From: Corynebacterium sp. HMSC27B11
Lineage (GTDB): Bacteria > Actinomycetota > Actinomycetes > Mycobacteriales > Mycobacteriaceae
Direction of reading: 5' to 3'
NCBI RefSeq assembly: GCF_001815985.1
Contig: NZ_KV823578.1
Location: 1-64,000, forward strand
DNA: 64,000 nucleotides
The notes beneath the pieces are model-generated. The model worked only from the letters and a program-made list of their open reading frames with translations. It did no database searches and had not been told where the DNA came from. Shown one piece after another: positions 18,960-27,602 of this stretch (its first letter is position 1; every line of letters begins with the position of its first letter). The translations under genes were made by a program, and so were the position numbers.

Positions 18960-19643
18960 CTAGCGTGCCACCCGGTCCGCGTCTGACGCTGGTTCCCTCA
19001 CCGTGGTGGGGTCGCCTGGGGCGTTGTGCAGGCGCTTGCGAAGGATGCCGAAGGGGCGGGGATCGCCAGGGAAGCGGTGTTCCCGCAGTAGATCGGTGAA
19101 GCCCAAGCTGCGGTAGAGGTGCCACGCGTGATTATTCTCGCCGGGCACCTCCGGGGTGGAGAGCATTGCGTCGCGGGTGGGCAGGATGCCCAGGACCTCC
19201 GTTAATAGCCGGGTTCCGATGCCGGAGCCCTGAAATCGCGGAAGAACATGGATCTCCGAAATCTCGGTGTAGCTCGACAGAGTCTCGGTGACGTCCTCCG
19301 GCGGCATGCCCGAAGCCAGCAGGCCGTAGCTGACCTGCTGGTACCACCACGTTCCTCGGCTACCTTGGAAGCCAAAGCAGACACCCACGATCTTCTGCGC
19401 AGGGTTGGCTGGATCCGGTTCTTCTGCCGGTGAGTGTAAGAGCGCTACCAGGCTCGTGAAGTGTGGGTGGTTGGCGTTGCTGAGCCACAGGCTGCGCCGT
19501 TGTCGAAATGCCTCCGGCGGATACCCCATGGCCTTGAGGTGCAAAGCAACGAGTTCATCGAGGCGTCGCAGGAAGACCGCGCGGCTGATGGGTGCGAGGG
19601 AGACGAGGTGATCCTGGTCGGGTTGCGCGATGGGTTGGCTCAT
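18960..19643 (-). CDS. GNAT-family N-acetyltransferase
   Basis: A protein of about 227 residues with a GNAT fold. The acetyl-CoA pyrophosphate loop appears as RFQGSGIGTRLL near residue 150, after the EISEIHVLP strand. A late YRSLGFTD segment is the usual final GNAT helix and strand. The substrate is unknown: the N-terminal half (LDELVALHLKAMGYPPEAFRQR) matches nothing I recognise. The frame is open to a TTG at 19682, and the ATG at 19643 is preferred, though neither has a good ribosome site. A LexA-like palindrome lies about 60 bp upstream, in the region shared with the divergent HEPN gene. Confidence 0.72.
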   Translation of the reverse strand: MSQPIAQPDQDHLVSLAPISRAVFLRRLDELVALHLKAMGYPPEAFRQRRSLWLSNANHPHFTSLVALLHSPAEEPDPANPAQKIVGVCFGFQGSRGTWWYQQVSYGLLASGMPPEDVTETLSSYTEISEIHVLPRFQGSGIGTRLLTEVLGILPTRDAMLSTPEVPGENNHAWHLYRSLGFTDLLREHRFPGDPRPFGILRKRLHNAPGDPTTVREPASDADRVAR

Positions 19644-19703
19644 AGGGATATCGTCCCACGTATCAAGCGCGAGGGTGTGCAACGGGAGATGCTAAAGCGT
19701 GAT

Positions 19704-19719
19704 TAGAACACGTGTTCGA
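19704..19719. promoter_or_regulatory. LexA-like (SOS box) palindrome
   Basis: TAGAACACGTGTTCGA differs at one position from the actinobacterial SOS-box pattern TCGAACA-NN-TGTTCGA. It sits in the 160-bp divergent region between the GNAT and HEPN genes and could control either or both. Confidence 0.6.
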
Positions 19720-19803
19720 ATAGTGGGCGGGGGTGTCTGCGCCGAGCTTTAACGTCAGGGGTGCAAATTGCGAAACGGAAGTTCTCGAAAGGTGGGAGTG
19801 GCG

Positions 19804-20220
19804 ATGGCTGTGATGTCGAAGACAAGGGGGACGCTGCGTCCCAATCCAGCGGAATTTTTGATGCGCGCGGAAGCCCAACTCGTGTTGGCGAACGAGGCTT
19901 ATGGTCAGGGGGATCTGCCGCGGGCTGTTGTCTACGCCTATCGCGCCGGGCTACGTGCTGCGGGTGCTGTTATCGACGCCGAGCGGCCGGCTCGTCGCAG
20001 GCTTCCGGCCGGTTCGGCGTGGCTGCGTCTCCGGGCGGTGCGACCTGACCTCGGCGGCTGGGCTGACTCTTTCGAGCAACACGCCAGGCTGACGGAGCGG
20101 GCAGATATTGGCCTCGAGCGTGATGTAGCGGATTCTTCGTTTCAGGAGGTGTACTCGGATTCTGTCGAACTCCTGGAGCGTGTGCGAATGGAGCTGGGCC
20201 TTGGCCTGCAGGCTGCCTAG
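19804..20220 (+). CDS. HEPN-like protein of the SAV_6107 type
   Basis: A 138-residue, mainly helical protein. The pattern (AEAQLVLANEAYGQGDLPRAVVYAYRAGLRAAGAVI, then a long C-terminal helix) resembles the SAV_6107 HEPN family, whose role is undefined. A canonical HEPN RX4-6H RNase motif is not clear, so catalysis should not be assumed. GGGAG lies 6 nt before the ATG at 19804. An in-frame ORF start at 19768 is less likely. The nearby LexA-like box hints at DNA-damage induction. The gene is conserved in position near metF in corynebacteria, as I recall, with no assigned function. Confidence 0.6.
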   Translation: MAVMSKTRGTLRPNPAEFLMRAEAQLVLANEAYGQGDLPRAVVYAYRAGLRAAGAVIDAERPARRRLPAGSAWLRLRAVRPDLGGWADSFEQHARLTERADIGLERDVADSSFQEVYSDSVELLERVRMELGLGLQAA

Positions 20221-20286
20221 GGCTTTGGGCTGATTTAATCCTGCTCATTGGTTAGAGTGGGGAATCGAGTAGTAACTAAAACATGG

Positions 20287-20315
20287 GGAAGCCTCGCTGC
20301 GGCGGGGTGGCTTCC
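20287..20315 (+). terminator. Possible hairpin terminator after HEPN gene
   Basis: A 7-bp inverted repeat GGAAGCC/GGCTTCC with a 15-nt GC-rich loop lies 66 nt past the stop codon. There is no T-tract. Confidence 0.35.
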
Positions 20316-20373
20316 AGCAGACTGCGGCGTTGGCGCGATCTTCCGCCGGAGTAAATGAAGATCTGAAGCGCGC

Positions 20374-20379
20374 TACAGT
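20374..20379 (+). promoter_or_regulatory. Probable -10 of DUF3040 gene
   Basis: TACAGT matches the corynebacterial TANNNT -10 pattern and lies 69 bp before the ATG at 20449. No clear -35 is seen. Confidence 0.35.
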
Positions 20380-20448
20380 GGGTTATCAGGTCGCGTGCTG
20401 CGTTGTTGTGGCCACGCGGAGGATCAGTAGAGGGAAACGAGGACTGTC

Positions 20449-20841
20449 ATGGCTCTCTCGGAACAAGAAAAGCAGATGCTCGCAGAGATCGAGCGGGCTT
20501 TGATCGCGGAGGATCCGCGCTTTGCTCAGGGCGGGGATGACTCGGCGCCGTCGGGGGTGCGCTTCGATGTCCGTTCGATCTCGCTGATCATGCTCGGCAT
20601 CTGTCTGCTGGTCGGCGGTGTCGCTCTGGCACAGGTCTCCCTGTGGTTCGTGATCCTGGGCGTTGCGGGCTTCCTGGTCATGCTGGGTGGCGGAATGATC
20701 GCGCTGAATAACGGCGATTCCCCGGCGCCAGCGAAGAGTGCGAAGTCTCGTCGGGTTTCCGCTGGCGGAGCTGTCCGGCAGGGGGATGGCGGTTTGGGGG
20801 ACCGCATGGAGGATAAGTTCCGCAAGCGTTTCGAGCGCTAA
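20449..20841 (+). CDS. DUF3040 small membrane protein
   Basis: A 130-residue protein starting MALSEQEKQMLAEIERAL, the characteristic opening of DUF3040 proteins in actinobacteria. Two hydrophobic helices follow (ISLIMLGICLLVGGVAL and VSLWFVILGVAGFLVMLGGGMIAL, about residues 43-83), then a basic Ser/Lys/Arg-rich cytoplasmic tail. The function is unknown, but the gene commonly sits just before mraZ, suggesting an envelope role. A GAGGAC-type ribosome site precedes the ATG. A strong terminator follows, so it is transcribed separately from the dcw cluster. Confidence 0.75.
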   Translation: MALSEQEKQMLAEIERALIAEDPRFAQGGDDSAPSGVRFDVRSISLIMLGICLLVGGVALAQVSLWFVILGVAGFLVMLGGGMIALNNGDSPAPAKSAKSRRVSAGGAVRQGDGGLGDRMEDKFRKRFER

Positions 20842-20877
20842 GTCCCGCCGGTGAAGTAGCGGGCCCCAGCCCGAGAG

Positions 20878-20903
20878 CCCTCGCCACATGGCGAGGGTTT
20901 TTT
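20878..20903 (+). terminator. Rho-independent terminator before dcw cluster
   Basis: A perfect 8-bp stem CCCTCGCC/GGCGAGGG with a 4-nt loop is followed by six T residues. It isolates the DUF3040 gene from mraZ. Confidence 0.92.
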
Positions 20904-21120
20904 CGTGCTTTCTTCCGAATCCCCACTTTCACCCACTCTCGACCCGCTGAGACTCGAATTGGCGTTATTTAGAGTCAAAGCCACCATGAAAGGCGCCATT
21001 TTTGGGCCTTGTGGATCGGATTTCGGTGGCGGAAAGTTCGCGCTCCCCACCGGTCTCTGTCGTGAACCTGCAGGTTGTTTCGCTGGCTTGAGAAAAAACA
21101 CGCCTAAACACGCCAGCTGG
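20904..21120 (+). other. Non-coding leader region upstream of mraZ
   Basis: No convincing gene is present here. An open frame from 20905 to 21183 has no ribosome site or family resemblance. The notable element is a direct repeat AACACGCC at 21098-21105 and 21108-21115, spaced exactly 10 bp, just before the MraZ boxes. Confidence 0.5.
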
Positions 21121-21157
21121 GTGGTTAAGGTGGCGCAAGGTGGGGTAAAGTGGGGAA
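21121..21157 (+). promoter_or_regulatory. mraZ promoter with phased MraZ boxes
   Basis: GTGG recurs at 21121, 21130, 21140 and 21150 (the last two are GTGGGG), giving a 9-10 bp phased array like the GTGGG repeats bound by MraZ. A -10-like TAAAGT (21146-21151) is embedded in the array, so MraZ binding would block its own promoter. The predicted leader is about 135 nt. Confidence 0.7.
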
Positions 21158-21293
21158 TGTTGGTGATTGAGGGGGCTTCCTGAATGTAGGTAGCTCGCCG
21201 GTCCAGACCGGACGCACCGCAAGAGCCACAGATAACTTCACAGCGAAAACATGGCATGGCTGCACGAGAAAACGGCGAAAGGGGTCACAAGAC

Positions 21294-21725
21294 ATGTTCT
21301 TTGGCACCTTCACGCCGAAGCTCGACGATAAAGGGCGACTCACCCTTCCTGCGAAGTTCCGCGAGGAACTCAAGGACGGCCTGATGGTCGTTAAGGGGCA
21401 GGACCACAGCCTCGCGATCTACCCCCGCGAGGAGTTCCTCCTCCGGGCCCGCAAGGCTGCGGCCGCGAGTCGTAGCAACCCGCAAGCTCGCGCTTTCGTG
21501 CGAAACCTCGCGGCAAGCGCGGATGAGCAGGATCTCGACTCGCAGGGACGCATCTCCGTCTCCGCAGCGCACCGCGAATACGCGGGGCTGAAGAAGGAGT
21601 GCGTCGTCATCGGCTCGGTGGACTTCCTCGAGATCTGGGATGCCCAGGCTTGGGAGGAGTACAGCGCAGCCCACGAGGCAGATTTCGCCGCAGGCGACGA
21701 CGAAGCCTTCGCGAATTTCCTCTAG
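21294..21725 (+). CDS. mraZ: Transcriptional regulator MraZ
   Basis: A 143-residue MraZ with two tandem AbrB-like swapped-hairpin motifs: the first begins [23 protein letters not shown], and the second contains [23 protein letters not shown], near residue 80. MraZ forms ring oligomers that bind phased GTGGG repeats and repress the dcw operon, including itself. Exactly such repeats lie 140-170 bp upstream. Length and motif spacing are normal. It opens the dcw cluster and is followed by rsmH after a 240-bp gap without a terminator. Confidence 0.95.
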   Translation: MFFGTFTPKLDDKGRLTLPAKFREELKDGLMVVKGQDHSLAIYPREEFLLRARKAAAASRSNPQARAFVRNLAASADEQDLDSQGRISVSAAHREYAGLKKECVVIGSVDFLEIWDAQAWEEYSAAHEADFAAGDDEAFANFL

Positions 21726-21965
21726 CCCGCCATGCCACATCGACCGGCCACGATCACGCCGGTGATGCCCGTGATGTGTGCAGGCCCTTGCCTGAGCGGA
21801 AGACGTGACCGTTTGATGCACTTCCCCAACATCAAGCCCACGCCCGCGCAGGTAAGGCCCTGTTCATATCAACCCAAGACAAAACCCAAGCAGTTTGACG
21901 GCGCCCGACCCACAGGCAGGCGCCCACCCCAAGTAACCCACCGACGAGCCCAGAGGAGCGTGACC

Positions 21966-23027
21966 GTGGCAACGAACACCCCCCACGATCCGAGCAGCCC
22001 AGGCCACGTTCCCGTCATGCGGCAGCGCATGGTGGAACTCGTCGGCATCGGTGTGACCGCAGACAGCGCCCCAGCCCAGCCCATCATCGTGGACGGCACC
22101 CTGGGGGCCGGAGGCCACACCGAAGCATTCCTTGAGGCCTACCCCAATGCCATCGTCATCGGGCTGGATCGCGATCCCAACGCGCTTGCTGAGGCCCGCG
22201 CCCGCCTCGAGCGCTTCGGTCAGCGATTCTTCAGCTACCAGACTCGCTTCGATGGCATCGGTGAGGCACTAGAGCACTTCTCCGAGGCCCCTGACTTCCC
22301 GGTCGACATCCGTGAGCAGGGGATCTCCGGGTTCCTGTTCGACCTCGGGGTGTCCTCCATGCAGCTGGACCAGGAGGATCGCGGTTTCGCCTACCGTGTC
22401 GATGCCCCACTGGACATGCGCATGGACCCCAGCAGTCGGCTGACTGCGGCGGAGATCCTCAACACCTACGAGCACGGCGAGCTTGCCCGCATCCTCAAGC
22501 GCTATGGCGATGAGAAGTTCGCGGGCAAGATCGCCTCCGCTGTCATCCGCGAGCGCGAGAAGCAGCCCTTCGACAACTCCGCGCGCCTCGTGGACCTGCT
22601 CTACGCAACCATCCCAGCCGCGGCACGACGGACCGGCGGGCACCCCGCCAAGCGAACCTTCCAGGCACTACGGATCGAGGTTAACGCGGAGCTGGAAAGC
22701 CTCGAGCTCGTCATCCCGGCAGCCTTCAGCTGGCTCCGTGTCGACGGCGCCGGGGTCTTCATGAGCTACCAGTCCCTCGAGGACAAGATCGTCAAACAAC
22801 AGCTCAAGGGCATGACCGAGTCCACAACACCGCCCGGGCTGCCAGTCGAGCTGCCCGGCACCGAACCGGAGTTCGAGCTCCTCACTCGCGGGGCAGAGAA
22901 AGCCAGCGAGCAAGAGATCGCTGAAAACTCCAGATCCGCCCCCGTGAGGGTCCGGGCAGCGCGGCGAATAGGCGCCCACACCTCCGGAACAGACGGGCCA
23001 CACTACCCGCTGGCGTCGCCACAGTAA
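21966..23027 (+). CDS. rsmH: 16S rRNA m4C1402 methyltransferase RsmH
   Basis: A 353-residue SAM-dependent methyltransferase that methylates N4 of 16S rRNA cytidine 1402 in the ribosomal P site. The opening [13 protein letters not shown] and the SAM-binding [17 protein letters not shown] are standard. [33 protein letters not shown] is the family signature. The frame is open back to 21732, but GAGGAG lies 7 nt before GTG 21966 and the earlier residues resemble nothing, so 21966 is chosen. A Glu/Pro/Arg-rich tail follows the catalytic fold. ftsL starts 94 bp downstream. Confidence 0.93.
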   Translation: MATNTPHDPSSPGHVPVMRQRMVELVGIGVTADSAPAQPIIVDGTLGAGGHTEAFLEAYPNAIVIGLDRDPNALAEARARLERFGQRFFSYQTRFDGIGEALEHFSEAPDFPVDIREQGISGFLFDLGVSSMQLDQEDRGFAYRVDAPLDMRMDPSSRLTAAEILNTYEHGELARILKRYGDEKFAGKIASAVIREREKQPFDNSARLVDLLYATIPAAARRTGGHPAKRTFQALRIEVNAELESLELVIPAAFSWLRVDGAGVFMSYQSLEDKIVKQQLKGMTESTTPPGLPVELPGTEPEFELLTRGAEKASEQEIAENSRSAPVRVRAARRIGAHTSGTDGPHYPLASPQ

Positions 23028-23121
23028 GTGGACCGAATAGCCCGACAGAAACCTCAACAACAACCGCGCACCGCACCACGAAGCCCACAACGAGCCCGAA
23101 GAACCAGGCAAAGGACAGGAT

Positions 23122-23943
23122 ATGACCACTCCCGGAATGCTGAAGGAGCACCCCAGGACTGCCACCAAGGTCGAGCGAGCAGAGCTGCGCACCAGCGCAC
23201 CCCGTTCGCTCAAGCGGCAGCCGGCCAAGCCCCGTCGCAGCCTGCACCGCGCTCCGGCCTACCGTGGCCGCCTCGGCTCGCAGCAGCGCGTCTCGGAACG
23301 CGGCCGCCGCCTGCAGCCCATCAAGCAGGAAAACTCCCGGGTCTTCCGCTTCGTGGCCTTCGCCGTTGCCGCGTGCATCATCGGCACCGCCGCCGTCATG
23401 CTGCTCGCCGGCATGACGACGGAGAAGACCTTCCAGATCACGGACGCAGAGGCCAAATCCAAGACGCTGGCTAACGAGATCACCACGCTGGAGCGAGACG
23501 TTGAAAAGGCGAAGTCCGCGCAGAACCTGTCCGCGAAGGCCGCCGAGCTGGGCATGGTTGCCCCGGGGCAGGCAGGCATTCTGGAGACCAAGGGCGACAA
23601 GGTTGACCAGCGTCGCGAGGCGGATAACTCCAAGGATCGCCGGGTCGTCGACGTCACCGGGAATAAGCGAACTCGCGAGGCAACGTCCTCCCCGGAGGAG
23701 ACCCGCAACGTCCCGGGGCTGGCGCCTTCTAGCCCGGCGGGTGCGGAAGCAGCCGGCAACATGAACTCCGGGGACCTGCCATATGCCAACCAGGGCCACG
23801 GCGCCCCAGCCCCCGCACCAGCTCCGGCCCCGGCCCCGGCCAACGGCGAGCAGCCGGCACCGCCGGCGCCACCAGCAGCACAGCCCGCACCGGCGGCACC
23901 CGCCGAAGCGAATCCGGCTCCGCCCGCCGCGCCGCGACCGTAA
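23122..23943 (+). CDS. ftsL: FtsL-like division protein with Pro/Ala tail
   Basis: A 273-residue bitopic membrane protein between rsmH and ftsI, the position of ftsL. A basic cytoplasmic N-terminus of about 75 residues precedes one transmembrane helix (FVAFAVAACIIGTAAVMLLAG, about 77-98). A short extracellular coiled coil follows (TDAEAKSKTLANEITTLERDVEKAKSA), which pairs with FtsB-type partners in the division complex. The last 100 residues are low-complexity Ala/Pro, including repeated AP dipeptides. FtsL is usually near 100-200 residues, so the tail is unusually long. The ATG follows a GGACAGGAT-type site. The identification rests on topology and context more than on sequence. Confidence 0.78.
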   Translation: MTTPGMLKEHPRTATKVERAELRTSAPRSLKRQPAKPRRSLHRAPAYRGRLGSQQRVSERGRRLQPIKQENSRVFRFVAFAVAACIIGTAAVMLLAGMTTEKTFQITDAEAKSKTLANEITTLERDVEKAKSAQNLSAKAAELGMVAPGQAGILETKGDKVDQRREADNSKDRRVVDVTGNKRTREATSSPEETRNVPGLAPSSPAGAEAAGNMNSGDLPYANQGHGAPAPAPAPAPAPANGEQPAPPAPPAAQPAPAAPAEANPAPPAAPRP

Positions 23944-24086
23944 CTGGCCGCACAGCGCCTAAGATTCTAAGCGCTAAAACTTCCGGGACACCGCCGCGTC
24001 CCGGCCAGTGAAGATCTGCGTCTCCAACCCAAGAACCATGCCGATCTTGCAACTGCGAAGACAAAGATCGAGGAGGACACACACCG

Positions 24087-25982
24087 TTGGCTCAGCAGTG
24101 GAACCGTCGGCCGGCAGACGGCTCGCGGAATACGCGAGCGCTGCTGCTCCTCGACAACAGCCCGCAGCGCTATAACAAGCGCCTGCGGCTCTCCCTGTTT
24201 GCCATCGTTATCGTCGTCCTCGCGCTCATCCTGCGCCTGACCTGGGTCCAGCTCATCGCGGGCCCAACGCTCGCGGAACACGCCGCTGCGCAGCGCACAG
24301 CCGTCATTGCTGAACCAGCCCACCGCGGCGCCATCGTCGACCGCGAGGGCCGCAACCTCGCCTACACGATGGAAGCCAAGTCGCTGTCGGTGCTGCCGAA
24401 TAAGCTGCGCGGCTACATGGACGAACGCCACAAGGCGAACCCGGATGAGGTCCCGCCAGCCGACGAGCGCATCGAGCAGATCGTCGAAGAACTGCCCGAC
24501 ATGATCCCGGCATCCGAAGGCCGGGTGAAGAAGGAAGACCTCCGCAAGAAACTCACCGACGAGAAGGTCACCTACACCGTCCTCGTCCGCAACGTCGCCC
24601 CAGACGTGGCACAGAAGGTCACCGAAAAGTTCCCGGAGATCACCGCGGAACGCCAGGACATCCGCCAGTACCCCAACGGCGCGGTGGCCCAGAACATCAT
24701 CGGCAAGATCAGCTCCGATAACCAGGGCCAATTCGGCCTGGAGCTCTCCCAGGACAGCCGACTGCAGGGTGTCAACGGCTCCAAGACCCTGGACATCGCT
24801 GGCGGCCTCACTATCCCAGGCTCCGCCCGCGACGAACACCCGCCGGTCAACGGCGATAACTTCGAGCTCACCCTCGACCTCGACGCGCAGGCCTTCATCC
24901 AGCAGCAGGTGCAGCAGGCGAAGGATAACTCCAAGGCCGAGTCCGCTTCCGCCGTCGTGCTGGACGCCAAGTCCGCTGAGGTCATCGCGATGGCCAGCTC
25001 CGACACGATCGATCCCAACGGTGACCTGCAAAAGCAGCTGCGGGCCAACAAGGCCTTCGGCGACCGCAATACCGCGGAAACCTTCGAGCCGGGCTCCATC
25101 GCCAAGATCATGACGGCCGCGGCCGCCATCGAGGAGAAGAAGACCACCCCGGACGAGGTGCTGAAGGTGCCCGGCTCCATCGAGATGGCCGGTGTCACCG
25201 TCCGCGACGCGTGGGAGCACGGCGTGGCCCCGTACACCACCACCGGCGTGTTCGGGAAGTCCTCCAACGTCGGCACCCTGATGCTCGCCGAGCGCGTCGG
25301 TCAGGAGAAGATGTACGAGTACTTCCGGAAGTTCGGTGTGGGGCAGGCCGCAGACGTCGGCATGCCACACGAGGCCGCGGGCTACATGCCCGAGCTCTCG
25401 CAGTGGTCGGGCGGCACATTCGCCAACCTCCCCATCGGGCAGGGCATGTCAATGAACCTGCTGCAGATGGCCAGCATCTACCAGACGATCGCCAACGACG
25501 GCGTCCGCGTCCAGCCGCGCTTGATCAAGTCCATCACCAACTCGGACGGTGAGGACGTCCCGCAGCCAGTCCAGGGCGAGACGCGCGCCGTGTCCGCAGA
25601 GACGGCGAAGACCGTCCGCGCGATGTTCCAGTCCGTCACCCAGGGTGACCCGAACGGTGTGCAAAACGGCACCGGTGCCGCGGCCGCAGTCGAGGGCTAC
25701 CAGATCGCCGGCAAGACCGGCACCGCCCAGCAGATTGATCCGGACACCGGCGCGTACTCGAATTCCAACTACTGGATCACCTTCGGCGGCATCGCCCCGG
25801 CGGATAACCCCCGTTTCGTCGTCGCGATCATGCTGGACAACCCGCAGCGCGGCACCGAGGAAGGCGGTGGCGGCGGGGGCTCGGCTGCGCCGACCTTCCA
25901 CAACATTGCATCCTGGTTGATGGATCACTACAACGTTCCGCCTTCCCCGAAGGCACCACGGCTCATGCTGGAGGCTCGATAA
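24087..25982 (+). CDS. ftsI: Septal peptidoglycan transpeptidase FtsI (PBP3)
   Basis: A 631-residue class B penicillin-binding protein that cross-links septal peptidoglycan with FtsW. A short cytoplasmic part and one membrane anchor (LSLFAIVIVVLALILRLTWVQL, about residues 33-54) precede the dimerisation domain. The transpeptidase domain has SIAK near residue 336 (active-site serine), SSN near 391 and KTGT near 541. There are no PASTA repeats. The start is TTG at 24087, with GAGGAGG 10 nt upstream. The stop is separated from the murE ATG by a single base, suggesting coupling. It is a beta-lactam target. Confidence 0.94.
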   Translation: MAQQWNRRPADGSRNTRALLLLDNSPQRYNKRLRLSLFAIVIVVLALILRLTWVQLIAGPTLAEHAAAQRTAVIAEPAHRGAIVDREGRNLAYTMEAKSLSVLPNKLRGYMDERHKANPDEVPPADERIEQIVEELPDMIPASEGRVKKEDLRKKLTDEKVTYTVLVRNVAPDVAQKVTEKFPEITAERQDIRQYPNGAVAQNIIGKISSDNQGQFGLELSQDSRLQGVNGSKTLDIAGGLTIPGSARDEHPPVNGDNFELTLDLDAQAFIQQQVQQAKDNSKAESASAVVLDAKSAEVIAMASSDTIDPNGDLQKQLRANKAFGDRNTAETFEPGSIAKIMTAAAAIEEKKTTPDEVLKVPGSIEMAGVTVRDAWEHGVAPYTTTGVFGKSSNVGTLMLAERVGQEKMYEYFRKFGVGQAADVGMPHEAAGYMPELSQWSGGTFANLPIGQGMSMNLLQMASIYQTIANDGVRVQPRLIKSITNSDGEDVPQPVQGETRAVSAETAKTVRAMFQSVTQGDPNGVQNGTGAAAAVEGYQIAGKTGTAQQIDPDTGAYSNSNYWITFGGIAPADNPRFVVAIMLDNPQRGTEEGGGGGGSAAPTFHNIASWLMDHYNVPPSPKAPRLMLEAR

Positions 25983-25983
25983 C

Positions 25984-27585
25984 ATGGCAACCCACCAGGC
26001 CACTGACAATTCCGACCGCAACACCAGCGGGGTAACCCTCCGCGAACTCGCGGCACTGACCGGCGGCACGGTCGCCGATACCCATCAGGACGTCACCGTC
26101 GACTCCGCCGCCATCGGTTCCGCAGACGTCCAGCCCGGCGGTCTGTTCTGCGCCGTTCCGGGTAGCCGCGTCCACGGCGCGACCTTCGCAGCCGACAGTG
26201 GGGCCGCTGCCGTCCTCACGGACGCCGAGGGCGCGGAGATCCTCGCCGATGCAGAGCTCCCGCTGCTGGTCGTCGACGACGTCCGGTGCTGGATGGGGCC
26301 CGTCGCCGCGGCCGTCTACGGCCATCCGAGCCGCGACCTGCGCATCATCGGCATCACCGGAACCTCGGGTAAGACCACCACGACGTACCTCATCGAGCGC
26401 GCCCTGATGGCCAAGCACAGCGTCGGCATCATCGGCACCACCGGTACCCGGATCAATGGCGAGCAGATCCCCACGAAGCTCACCACCCCCGAGGCGCCGA
26501 CCATGCAGGCCCTGCTGGCGCAGATGCGCGACCGCGGGGTCACCCACGTGGTCATGGAGGTCAGTTCGCATGCGCTCGCGCTGGGGCGGGTGACCGGCAT
26601 CGATTTCGACATCGCCGGCTTCACCAACTTGAGCCAGGACCACCTGGATTTCCACCCGACGATGGAGGACTACTTCGAGACGAAGGCTCAGCTGTTCCTC
26701 CAGGCTCAGGCCGAGGGCACGGAACTGCCCGCCGCCGTGGTCTGCGTCGATGACGACTGGGGCCAGCGCCTCGCCGGCATGATTGCGGACTCCGGTCAGC
26801 AGGCCCTCACCGTGAGCACCACGCAGCAGTCCGGCGCGGATTGGCAGGTCACAGACGTTCACGTCACCCCGGCCGGGCGCCAGGAGATCACCGTGGCCGC
26901 CGAGGGCGAGGAATTCAGCTACGACATCGGCCTGGTCGGCTCTTTCAACGTGGCCAACAGCCTGCTGGCGATCAGCTGCGTGGCGCAACTGGGGGAGGAC
27001 CCGCAGGCCGCAGCAGCGGCAATCGCGGATGTGCAGGTGCCGGGCCGCATGCAGGCCGTGGACGCCGGGCAGCCCTTCCTCGCGGTCGTGGACTACGCCC
27101 ACAAGCCGGGCGCCGTCGCCGCCGTTGTCCGAACCCTGAGCGACTACCTGCCGTCCCCGACGGGGCGCATCGGCATCGTGCTGGGCGCCGGCGGTAACCG
27201 CGACCACGATAAGCGTCCCATGATGGGCGAAGAGGCCGCGAAGATCGCCGACGCCGTCTTCGTCACCGACGACAACCCGCGCGATGAGGAACCCGCCCCG
27301 ATTCGGTCGATGATCCTGGACGGGGTGCGCAAGGCAGCCAAGGCGCGCGAGGCGAACGGCGAGAAGGTTTTTTATGACGACGTCCCGGGTCGCGCGGACG
27401 CCATCCGCGCGGCGGTCGCATGGGCTCGCCCAGGCGATGCGATCGTGGTGGCCGGCAAGGGACACGAGACCGGCCAAGAGGTCCGCGGGGAAATCCACCC
27501 ATTCTCCGACCTCGAGGAGCTCGCCGCTGCGCTTGAGCAGCGGGCGGGCGTTGACCAGCAGGCACACACGAAGATCCGCGACTAA
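25984..27585 (+). CDS. murE: UDP-MurNAc-tripeptide (meso-DAP) ligase
   Basis: A 533-residue Mur ligase that adds meso-diaminopimelate to UDP-MurNAc-L-Ala-D-Glu. The P-loop reads GTSGKTTTTYL near residue 125. The central domain has MEVSSHALALGRV, and the substrate-selective DNPR appears as TDDNPRDEEP near residue 428, which marks the DAP-specific rather than lysine-specific enzymes. This fits the DAP-type wall of corynebacteria. It starts one base after ftsI and runs into murF after 17 bp. Confidence 0.95.
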   Translation: MATHQATDNSDRNTSGVTLRELAALTGGTVADTHQDVTVDSAAIGSADVQPGGLFCAVPGSRVHGATFAADSGAAAVLTDAEGAEILADAELPLLVVDDVRCWMGPVAAAVYGHPSRDLRIIGITGTSGKTTTTYLIERALMAKHSVGIIGTTGTRINGEQIPTKLTTPEAPTMQALLAQMRDRGVTHVVMEVSSHALALGRVTGIDFDIAGFTNLSQDHLDFHPTMEDYFETKAQLFLQAQAEGTELPAAVVCVDDDWGQRLAGMIADSGQQALTVSTTQQSGADWQVTDVHVTPAGRQEITVAAEGEEFSYDIGLVGSFNVANSLLAISCVAQLGEDPQAAAAAIADVQVPGRMQAVDAGQPFLAVVDYAHKPGAVAAVVRTLSDYLPSPTGRIGIVLGAGGNRDHDKRPMMGEEAAKIADAVFVTDDNPRDEEPAPIRSMILDGVRKAAKAREANGEKVFYDDVPGRADAIRAAVAWARPGDAIVVAGKGHETGQEVRGEIHPFSDLEELAAALEQRAGVDQQAHTKIRD

Positions 27586-27602
27586 CGAGAGGCGACGAAG
27601 CA

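Noticed and set aside
20905-21183. 92-codon open frame before mraZ
   Set aside because: No ribosome site, no recognisable family, and it runs over the mraZ promoter and MraZ boxes.
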